Shown here: positions 1 to 5,923 of the stretch, one piece after another
Position numbering within the stretch: the first letter of the stretch is position 1
How the letters are laid out: every line of letters begins with the position of its first letter
From: Melioribacteraceae bacterium
Lineage (GTDB): Bacteria; Bacteroidota; Ignavibacteria; Ignavibacteriales; Melioribacteraceae
Assembly: GCA_026987055.1 (NCBI GenBank)
Contig: JALSNL010000387.1
Span: forward strand, 1-8,491
DNA length: 8,491 nt
Direction: 5' to 3'
The notes under the pieces: model-generated
The model's input: the letters and a program-made list of their open reading frames with translations, nothing else
The model's database searches: none
What the model was told of the DNA's origin: nothing
Position numbers and translations under genes: made by a program

Positions 1-64
1 TATTGAAACCGTTTTTTAAAAAATTTTGGGTGGAATAATTTAATATTTTATCTTTTTCCGTCAT
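1..64 (-). CDS. TetR/AcrR-family transcriptional regulator, N-terminal fragment (cut by left edge)
   Basis: An ATG at 64-62 opens a frame with no stop to the window edge. It gives 21 residues, beginning MTEKDKILNYSTQ and ending FLKNGFN. This matches helix 1 of TetR-family DNA-binding domains in spacing and residue type: a short charged N-terminus, then I-L, two small or polar positions, an aromatic F about six residues later, and K-x-G-F/Y before the expected T-S/T of helix 2. Proteins of this family are dimeric repressors that usually control their own gene and a nearby efflux or enzyme operon. A perfect inverted repeat lies only 8 nt upstream of this start, as expected for an autoregulated TetR gene. 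I see no strong Shine-Dalgarno sequence. The gene follows the adaptor gene on the same strand after about 245 nt, so it probably starts a separate unit to the left. Only helix 1 is visible, so the family call is an inference from a short segment. Confidence 0.6.
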   Translation of the reverse strand, partial: MTEKDKILNYSTQNFLKNGFN

Positions 65-72
65 TTCACTTA

Positions 73-100
73 GGAAACTATTTTAGTTTATTTAGTTTCC
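73..100. promoter_or_regulatory. 28-bp inverted repeat, candidate operator of the TetR-like regulator
   Basis: GGAAACTA (73-80) and TAGTTTCC (93-100) are perfect 8-bp inverted halves around a 12-nt centre. The repeat sits 8 nt upstream of the TetR-like start codon and directly downstream of a possible -10 element. Neither strand has a T-run after it, so it does not look like a terminator. The position and symmetry suit a dimeric repressor blocking its own promoter. Binding by this particular protein is inference. Confidence 0.5.
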
Positions 101-127
101 AATATAAATAAAAAAAATCATTTTCAA
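101..127 (-). promoter_or_regulatory. possible promoter of the TetR-like gene
   Basis: Read on the minus strand, TTGAAA (127-122) is followed after 15 nt by TATATT (106-101), which abuts the inverted repeat at 73-100. The spacing is slightly short and the region is very AT-rich, so chance matches are easy. The main support is its place immediately upstream of the candidate operator and start codon. Confidence 0.25.
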
Positions 128-146
128 AATCAAATATTTAATTGTT

Positions 147-171
147 CCAGGAAAACTCCGAAAAATCCTGG
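147..171. terminator. stem-loop between the pump operon and the TetR-like gene
   Basis: CCAGGA (147-152) and TCCTGG (166-171) form a perfect 6-bp stem around a 13-nt loop. On the plus strand it is followed by TTTT; on the minus strand, the direction of the pump operon, by AACAATT, so there is no proper U-tract for the adaptor gene 138 nt upstream. It may still mark the end of the pump transcript or stabilise its 3' end, or it could be a protein-binding palindrome. Between it and the adaptor stop (172-308) I see only AT-rich sequence. Confidence 0.3.
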
Positions 172-308
172 TTTTAGCATGTTTTATTTATATTAAAAAT
201 GTTGATATGAAAAAGATTTTGTAAAAAAACGAATTTTCTTGAATATTAAAATTTATTTATAAATTACTGATAGATATTTATTTGTTTGATTCCCACGTAC
301 TAAACTCC

Positions 309-1463
309 CTATTGAATTAAATTAAACGCACCTTTAATTAGTATTTCATTACCTTCTTTGAATTCATCTATATTCATAATTTCCGTATGGCCATTTGTCG
401 TTTTACCAACTTTCACAAGTTGTTTTCTAAATGTATATTTATTATTGTTATTTGAATCTTTCACCAATACAAAATAACTGTCATCAATATTTACAATTGC
501 GTTGGCAGGTATTGCGGGATGAAATGCTTCATCAATCAATATTTCTGCTTGAACAAACATACCGGGAATAAAATTTACTTCATCACTTTCATTTTTTAAA
601 TGACCGTGTATGTTAATTGTTCTATCTGTAGGTTGAACTGATTGCCCCACTAAAAATACTTCTGCTTCAAAAGTTTGGCTTTTACTATCTGGTAAAGTAA
701 ATGTTATTGTTTGTCCCTTACGAATTTTATGAATGTCTTTTTCAAAAACATTCAGTTCAAGGTGAATATGTTCTGTTCCGATAATTGATACGGCTATTTT
801 ATCAGGACTTAAAAACTGACCCAAAGTAATATTAATTTCCGAAATATTTCCACTAATTGGCGCTTTAATTTTTATTGAAGATGAAATGGAATTATAATCA
901 AGATTATTTGTGTTGATATTAATTAACCTTAGTTTTTTACTTAATGCTTCAAAATCAGTTAGAACAGTATTGTAATCCGATTCTGCTTTTAAGAACTTTT
1001 TTTGCGAAGATATATTTTCTTGCAGTAATGTTTTTTGTCTCTCATATTCAGCTTTTAGATAATTTAATTTGTTCTTTGCATTTAAGTAATTTTGCTGCAT
1101 CTCAACATATTCAGGGTTTTCAAGAATAAACAATGTTTCACCTTTCCTTATCTTTTGCCCAACGAGTAAATGTATTTTTTTTACTGTGCCACCATAATAA
1201 ACTCCAACAGCAGCTTTGTATTCAGGCGGTACGTCAATCATACCCGTAACTTGAATTCTTTCTGAAAAAGACTTGTTTGTAATTTTCCCCAACTTCATTC
1301 CGGCAGACCTAAATTGTTCTGCAGTTATTTCCAATTCATTCTCTGATGAGGGAACTTCTAAAGTTTTAGTATTTTTGTTTTTTTCACCTGCCTTTTCTCC
1401 GCATGCAGAAAACAGCAGTGCCGAAACAAATAAAATAATTAAAATCTTTTTGTAAACTTTCAT
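309..1463 (-). CDS. RND efflux periplasmic adaptor (membrane fusion) lipoprotein, CusB/CzcB family
   Basis: This 384-residue protein would link the inner-membrane RND pump to the outer-membrane channel. It starts with a lipoprotein signal: K-rich residues 1-6, a hydrophobic core at 7-18, and the lipobox F-S-A-C with Cys21 as the likely lipidation site. The first half of a biotinyl-lipoyl-like domain follows at about 84-118 (GGTVKKIHLLVGQKIRKG), then a charged alpha-hairpin at about 119-185. The second lipoyl half, around 198-220, contains KAPISGNISEI. The beta-barrel domain spans about 232-310 and ends in the family motif P-G-M-F-V-x-A-E-I (300-308), with a membrane-proximal domain to the end. 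The stretch after Cys21 has no Met or His before Met56, so the N-terminal methionine site of E. coli CusB is not evident. The gene begins 11 nt after the pump stop, with an AAAGGA ribosome site overlapping that stop, so the two are co-transcribed and probably translationally coupled. The family call is secure; the metal is not. Confidence 0.93.
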   Translation of the reverse strand: MKVYKKILIILFVSALLFSACGEKAGEKNKNTKTLEVPSSENELEITAEQFRSAGMKLGKITNKSFSERIQVTGMIDVPPEYKAAVGVYYGGTVKKIHLLVGQKIRKGETLFILENPEYVEMQQNYLNAKNKLNYLKAEYERQKTLLQENISSQKKFLKAESDYNTVLTDFEALSKKLRLININTNNLDYNSISSSIKIKAPISGNISEINITLGQFLSPDKIAVSIIGTEHIHLELNVFEKDIHKIRKGQTITFTLPDSKSQTFEAEVFLVGQSVQPTDRTINIHGHLKNESDEVNFIPGMFVQAEILIDEAFHPAIPANAIVNIDDSYFVLVKDSNNNNKYTFRKQLVKVGKTTNGHTEIMNIDEFKEGNEILIKGAFNLIQ

Positions 1464-1470
1464 TTTAAAT

Positions 1471-1476
1471 TCCTTT
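1471..1476 (-). promoter_or_regulatory. Shine-Dalgarno site of the adaptor gene, overlapping the pump stop codon
   Basis: On the minus strand the pump stop TAA runs straight into AGGA, giving AAAGGA (1476-1471), 7 nt before the adaptor ATG at 1463. This fixes the adaptor start and suggests that ribosomes finishing the pump reinitiate on the adaptor, keeping the two subunits in proportion. Confidence 0.7.
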
Positions 1477-4400
1477 ATAGTTCATTTAATACTAAATAGT
1501 TTAGTGATAAGACTGTTTGGTTATATTTATTCAGATTTTCCAAATAATTCATTTCAATTGAAACGGAACTATTTATAAGATGAATATATTGAAGAAAATC
1601 TATTTCGCCGTTTTGAAAAGCCTTGCCGGCATTATTTAATAATTGCTCTGATAATGATTTTCCGGCACTCTGATAATATTGCACTGAACTTTCGTAACTT
1701 TTTAATTCGGCGAATAAAGAATTAATTTTTGCTTTTAGTTTAATTTCATAATTTTTGTAGTTTTGTTCTACAATTTGCATCTGTATTTGAGCTGATTCTA
1801 TTTTAGAGTTTTGTCCGAAGAAAAGAATAGGAATCGAAACTCCAATATCAAAACCATAATATGTTTTAGCGTTTACTCCGTTATTACTGCTTTGAAACAA
1901 GCCAAGATTTATATCGGGTAATAAATTTTGTTTTTCCAGACTAACTGCATTTTCAGATGAATTTAATAAATTTTTATAGTAGTTAAGCCCCGGATTATTT
2001 TTCACTTCAGGTAATTCAAGTACAAGTTTCTGCAATTCCGTTTCAGGAATTGTGTAAACAGAATCTGCCTGCAGCCAAGCATACAATTCCGAATAAGCAG
2101 CATTAATTTTTTCTTTTGTTTGGGCAAGAAGGACTTCTATCTCTTTCTTTTTAGCTAATGCAGTTAATTTTTCTAATTGATTTGTTTCGCCTAACTCATA
2201 ACGCAACTTAGCAGCTATGGCAAATTTTGTAAAAAGACTATCCAGATATTTATATTTTTTCTCAACATTCTTCAAATAAATTATTGAATAATATGTTTTG
2301 GAAACTTCCCTTTTTAATAAAATTTCATTGAGTTTAAATTTTTGTTCTTCAGTTTTTGCCCTTTCTTTATTTACACTTCTTTGTGCAAAATAAACTGTCG
2401 GGAATTTTATAGATTGATTAATTCCCCATACTTTTAATGGAAATTCATTTGCCCCCAAGTTGCTTTCATCGTAATTATAATAGAATTGTGTTTTAGGAAA
2501 ATTAAAAGATGTTCCTACATCACTTCCCAATTTTTTTACCCTTAAAGAAGAAGCTTTAAGACCGGAATTATTTTTTAGAGCAATTGTAATAGCATCGTCA
2601 ACACTTAAATATATTGTTGATTTTACATTTTTTTTACTTTGCCCGTTTATAAAATTCGGAATTAACAAAAGAACTATCCACAAAAATGTTTTTGAATTTA
2701 ATCGAGGAACTATTTTTGATAGCTTTCTATCAAAGAACCAATATATGACAGGCAATACAATCATTGTTAAAAAAGTAGCTGAAATTAAACCACCTATTAC
2801 AACTGTAGCCAAAGGTCTTTGCACTTCAGCCCCTGATGATGTTGAAACAGCCATAGGTAAAAACCCTAATGCAGCGGCACCGGCAGTAAGCAGTACCGGA
2901 CGAAGTCTGTCTTTTGTTCCCATAATTATTCTCTCACGTATATCTTCAATACCTTCTTTTTTCAGTTCTTTAAAGTGTTCAATCAGTACAATTCCATTTA
3001 GTACCGCAATACCAAACAAAGCAATAAAACCTACTCCGGCAGAAATACTGAAAGGCAATCCTCTGATGAAGAGCAATAACACTCCGCCAACAGCTGCAAA
3101 AGGAATTGCACTAAAAATCATCATTGCATCTTTGAAAGAACCGAATGCAAAATGCAGCATTATAAAAATTAAGAACAATGCAATTGGTACAGCAATCATT
3201 AAACGAGACGTTGCATTTTGTAAGTTTTCAAATTGCCCTCCGTATGATATTGAATAACCTACAGGCAAATGAATTTTTTCTTTAATTATTCTTTGAACAT
3301 CTTCTACAACGGAACTTAAATCTCTATTACGGACGTTTACACCAATAACAATTCTTCTTCTTGTTTCGTCGCGCGAAATTTTAGCCGGACTTTTTGTAAA
3401 CTTTATTTCAGCAAATTCATTTAAAGGAAGCGACTGTCCATTGGGCAACATAATTGATGCGGTTTTTAGATCGTCAATGCTTTTTCTGTGTGGATTATCA
3501 AAACGAACAACTAAATCAAATTGTTTTTCTCCTTCAAAGATTGTTCCTGCTGTAGCACCTGCAAAACCCATTGTTATTATATTATTTAGTTCATCAACAT
3601 TTAATCCGTACTTTGCAATTTTTTGGCGATTATAAACAACGCTCATTTGAGGAAGTCCGGCAGTTTTTTCTACAATTATATCCGATGCACCTTCAACAAT
3701 CTGAATTGCAGATTCAACTTCTTTTGCTTTTTTATAAAGGATATCTAAGTCCTCACCGAAAATTTTGATTGCCAAATCTGCTCTAACACCGGTTATCAAT
3801 TCATTAAATCTCATTTCAATAGGTTGAGTAAATTCATAGTCAATTCCCGGAATAACCGATAATGCTTCTTTTATCTTATCGGCAAGTTCATCCTTGCTAC
3901 TTGCACTTACCCATTCGCTTCTTGGTTTAAGAGTAATAATAACATCACTTTCTTCCATCGACATCGGATCTGTCGGAACTTCGGCAGCACCAATTCTACT
4001 TACAACATCTTTTACTTCGGGAAATTGCTTAATTATTTTTTCCATTTTGGTCAGTGTTTCAATCGTCATACTTAAAGATGTTCCCGTTTTCAATACCGGC
4101 TGAATTACAAAATCTCCCTCGTCGAGCGTTGGAACAAACTCAGCCCCCATTCTAGTAAATATTATTGATGTTACCACCAACAGAATACCGGAAATAATTA
4201 AGACTGTCTTTTTATTATTTAATGCCCAACTGATTGACGGTTTGTACATTCTCATAATAAAATCCATAAACCTTTTTGATATTGTTTTTTTTCCCGGATC
4301 AATCGGTTTTAGAAACAAAGATGCTATTACCGGAACGTATGTAAAACCTAAAATCATTGTACCGATTAGTGCAAATGTAAAAACCAAAGCCATTGGCTTA

Positions 4401-5833
4401 AACATTTTACCTTCAACCCCGGTAAGAGAAAGAATAGGAATGAAAACAATAATTATTATTAACTGACCGAATACAGCCGAGCGTGTCATTTTAATTGTGC
4501 TATCATGCGAAATTTTATCAATTAAACTTTGTTTCTCGTCCCCTTTTAATTTAAGCAAATCTTTACGGCGAGAAGTTATTCTGAATGCGATAAACTCAAC
4601 AATGATAACCGCACCGTCTATAATTATTCCGAAATCAATTGCACCCAAACTCATTAGGTTGGCATCAACCCCGAAAATGTACATCATGGATAGTGCAAAC
4701 AACAAACTTAAAGGAATGACCGAAGCTATAACTATACCGGAACGAAGATTGCCAATAAGCAAAACAACTATGAAAATAACAATGAGAAAACCAAGGATTA
4801 AGTTTTCCAAAATTGTGAATGTAGTTTTGCCAATAAGTTCGCTTCTATCTAAAAATCCGTTTATTACAATTCCTTCCGGCAGGCTTTTTTGAATTTCGGC
4901 AACACGTTCTTTAACTCTATCAATAGTGGCTTTGGAATTTGCATCTTTAAGCATCATCACTTGTCCGAGAACTTTTTCACCTTCTCCGTTTGCCGTAATT
5001 GCTCCAAAACGATTTGCGTGACCAAATCCGACATTCGCGACATCCCGCACATAAACCGGATGACCGTCTTTAGTTGTTACAACAATATTCCGTATATCTT
5101 CTAATGATTTCGCTAATCCTTCCCCTCTTATAAAATAACTTTGGTTTGTTTTTTCAATATAGCCTCCGCCGGCAACACTATTGTTTTTTTCAAGTGCAGA
5201 ATAAATTTCAGAAAGAGAAATTCCCATAGCACGTATTCTTGCAGGATTTACCGCTACTTCATATTGTTTTAAGTAACCGCCCCAAGTGTTTACTTCCACA
5301 ACTCCTTTAATTCCGGAAAGCTGGCGGCGAACAATCCAATCTTGAATTGTTCGCAACTCTGTAATCGAATATTTGTCTTTGTGAGCCGAATCCGTATCAA
5401 TTATATACTGGTATATTTCTCCAAGCCCTGTTGATATTGGTCCCATTGAAGGAGTCCCGAACCCTGCCGGAATTTTTTCTTGTGCACTTTTTATTTTTTC
5501 GGCAATTAGCTGACGGGGAAGGTACGTTCCCATATCGTCTTCAAATACAATAGTAACAACCGAAAGTCCGAATTTAGATACGGAACGAATTTCTAAAACT
5601 CCGGGCAAGTTTGCCATTTCCAATTCAACCGGATATGTTAAATATTTTTCAACATCTTCCGTTGATAAATTACGTGATGTAGTAATTACTTGAACTTGAT
5701 TATTGGTAACATCGGGCACAGCACCTATAGGTATTTGTGTAATTGAATATAAACCAAACAAAACAATACTTAGTGTAAACAATAAGATTATCAGTTTATG
5801 CGTAATACTATAGTTAACTAATTTTTCAATCAT
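1475..5833 (-). CDS. czcA: CusA/CzcA-family heavy-metal RND efflux pump with fused C-terminal TolC-like outer-membrane domain
   Basis: The 1452-residue product is about 400 longer than a normal metal RND pump. Residues 1-1040 are a full RND protomer: TM1 at about 11-31, a periplasmic porter loop, TM2-6 at about 341-507, TM7 at about 543-560, a second loop, and TM8-12 at about 877-1034. TM4 has the proton-relay pattern D400, D406, E413 in DFGIIIDGAVIIVE, as in CzcA-type divalent pumps; CusA has A-I-G-A-M-V-D there. By recall alignment, CusA porter methionines 573, 623 and 672 correspond to Q578, E628 and E678 (MRFNELITG). These points suggest Zn/Co/Cd/Ni-type cations, though not proven. Residues 1048-1064 form a signal-like hydrophobic segment. 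Residues about 1075-1452 resemble the outer-membrane efflux (TolC/CusC) family, with two long-helix repeats separated near 1260-1285. There is no separate TolC gene in the window. The gene starts 57 nt after a regulator-type repeat, with the adaptor next. No Met occurs between 1024 and 1352, so a separate TolC start is unlikely. Confidence 0.95.
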   Translation of the reverse strand: MIEKLVNYSITHKLIILLFTLSIVLFGLYSITQIPIGAVPDVTNNQVQVITTSRNLSTEDVEKYLTYPVELEMANLPGVLEIRSVSKFGLSVVTIVFEDDMGTYLPRQLIAEKIKSAQEKIPAGFGTPSMGPISTGLGEIYQYIIDTDSAHKDKYSITELRTIQDWIVRRQLSGIKGVVEVNTWGGYLKQYEVAVNPARIRAMGISLSEIYSALEKNNSVAGGGYIEKTNQSYFIRGEGLAKSLEDIRNIVVTTKDGHPVYVRDVANVGFGHANRFGAITANGEGEKVLGQVMMLKDANSKATIDRVKERVAEIQKSLPEGIVINGFLDRSELIGKTTFTILENLILGFLIVIFIVVLLIGNLRSGIVIASVIPLSLLFALSMMYIFGVDANLMSLGAIDFGIIIDGAVIIVEFIAFRITSRRKDLLKLKGDEKQSLIDKISHDSTIKMTRSAVFGQLIIIIVFIPILSLTGVEGKMFKPMALVFTFALIGTMILGFTYVPVIASLFLKPIDPGKKTISKRFMDFIMRMYKPSISWALNNKKTVLIISGILLVVTSIIFTRMGAEFVPTLDEGDFVIQPVLKTGTSLSMTIETLTKMEKIIKQFPEVKDVVSRIGAAEVPTDPMSMEESDVIITLKPRSEWVSASSKDELADKIKEALSVIPGIDYEFTQPIEMRFNELITGVRADLAIKIFGEDLDILYKKAKEVESAIQIVEGASDIIVEKTAGLPQMSVVYNRQKIAKYGLNVDELNNIITMGFAGATAGTIFEGEKQFDLVVRFDNPHRKSIDDLKTASIMLPNGQSLPLNEFAEIKFTKSPAKISRDETRRRIVIGVNVRNRDLSSVVEDVQRIIKEKIHLPVGYSISYGGQFENLQNATSRLMIAVPIALFLIFIMLHFAFGSFKDAMMIFSAIPFAAVGGVLLLFIRGLPFSISAGVGFIALFGIAVLNGIVLIEHFKELKKEGIEDIRERIIMGTKDRLRPVLLTAGAAALGFLPMAVSTSSGAEVQRPLATVVIGGLISATFLTMIVLPVIYWFFDRKLSKIVPRLNSKTFLWIVLLLIPNFINGQSKKNVKSTIYLSVDDAITIALKNNSGLKASSLRVKKLGSDVGTSFNFPKTQFYYNYDESNLGANEFPLKVWGINQSIKFPTVYFAQRSVNKERAKTEEQKFKLNEILLKREVSKTYYSIIYLKNVEKKYKYLDSLFTKFAIAAKLRYELGETNQLEKLTALAKKKEIEVLLAQTKEKINAAYSELYAWLQADSVYTIPETELQKLVLELPEVKNNPGLNYYKNLLNSSENAVSLEKQNLLPDINLGLFQSSNNGVNAKTYYGFDIGVSIPILFFGQNSKIESAQIQMQIVEQNYKNYEIKLKAKINSLFAELKSYESSVQYYQSAGKSLSEQLLNNAGKAFQNGEIDFLQYIHLINSSVSIEMNYLENLNKYNQTVLSLNYLVLNEL
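1478..2611 (-). other. TolC/CusC-like outer-membrane factor domain fused to the pump
   Basis: Residues 1075-1452 of the pump product form this domain. It opens with a typical family start (YLSVDDAITIALKNN), which pairs with the usual 'l-d-A-i-x-x-A-l-x-N-n' motif. Amphipathic helices rich in K, E, Q and N follow. A repeat boundary contains L-L-P-D-I-N-L-G (1304-1311), the common 'x-x-P-x-l-x-l' strand, then a beta strand ending in G-V-S-I-P-I-L-F-F-G (1331-1340), and final helices up to LNYLVLNEL. About 375 residues is close to the length of a stand-alone, signal-stripped outer-membrane factor. It probably trimerises into a channel with the adaptor. Confidence 0.85.
2642..2692 (-). other. internal signal-peptide-like segment at the RND-TolC junction
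   Basis: Residues 1048-1064 of the pump read KTFLWIVLLLIPNFING, followed by Q-S-K-K. A basic stretch (R1036, K1037, K1040, R1044, K1048), a hydrophobic core and a small-residue end before Q imitate an N-terminal signal peptide with possible cleavage after G1064. RND C-termini face the cytoplasm, so a thirteenth crossing is needed to place the TolC domain outside. Either it stays as a transmembrane anchor or it is cut by signal peptidase. Which one holds cannot be told from sequence. Confidence 0.65.
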
Positions 5834-5855
5834 TATTATTATCCGTTAAAATTTA

Positions 5856-5888
5856 CTTATACAAATTTAGGCAAGCATACTTAGTCAA
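5856..5888 (-). promoter_or_regulatory. predicted promoter of the pump-adaptor operon
   Basis: On the minus strand TTGACT (5888-5883) begins 2 nt after the triple-repeat operator. TAAATTTG (5869-5862), which matches the Bacteroidota -7 consensus TAnnTTTG, follows 16 nt after the TTG, and TATAAG (5861-5856) lies just beyond it. The TTG to TAnnTTTG distance is at the short end of what is seen in that phylum, which would fit a promoter needing an activator. The pump ATG at 5833 has only a weak GGA upstream. Confidence 0.45.
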
Positions 5889-5890
5889 GA

Positions 5891-5923
5891 CTTAATTGTT
5901 TCTTAAGAGACTCTTAAAAAAAT
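5891..5923. promoter_or_regulatory. triple 11-bp direct repeat, candidate response-regulator operator upstream of the pump operon
   Basis: On the plus strand three CTTAA units start at 5891, 5902 and 5913, exactly 11 bp apart: CTTAATTGTTT, CTTAAGAGACT and CTTAAAAAAAT. One-turn spacing of direct half-sites is the usual arrangement for OmpR/PhoB-family dimers. The array overlaps the stop codon and last codons of the kinase gene and ends 2 nt from a -35-like TTGACT. Fifteen consecutive bases (5892-5906) recur identically at 7988-8002, in front of the response regulator gene. Binding is inferred from position, periodicity and recurrence. Confidence 0.65.

Noticed and set aside
172..308. Possible small gene or RNA in the AT-rich gap after the adaptor gene
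   Set aside because: I see no open frame with coding character, no stable structure and no recognisable RNA motif in this stretch.
2642..2720. Pump-TolC junction as two genes joined by a missed stop or frameshift
   Set aside because: The linker is a continuous coding frame with no Met between residues 1024 and 1352 and no nearby ribosome site for a separate start. The TolC signal-like segment is in frame.
2745..3257. 170-codon open frame on the plus strand
   Set aside because: It lies entirely antisense to the RND pump. Its translation is rich in I, P, S and K without domain character, and the opposite frame encodes clearly conserved TM8-12 of the pump.
4497..4892. 131-codon open frame on the plus strand
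   Set aside because: It is antisense to conserved pump TM2-TM4, including the D-D-E motif. It is a shadow of the real frame, with low-complexity I/S/K translation.
5903..5917. TTAAGAG-A-CTCTTAA, a perfect 7-bp inverted repeat at the kinase stop, as a terminator
   Set aside because: The one-base centre cannot form a stable hairpin as it stands, the stem is AT-rich, and the motif is explained by the 11-bp direct repeats. The inverted symmetry is not kept in the second copy at 7987-8019.
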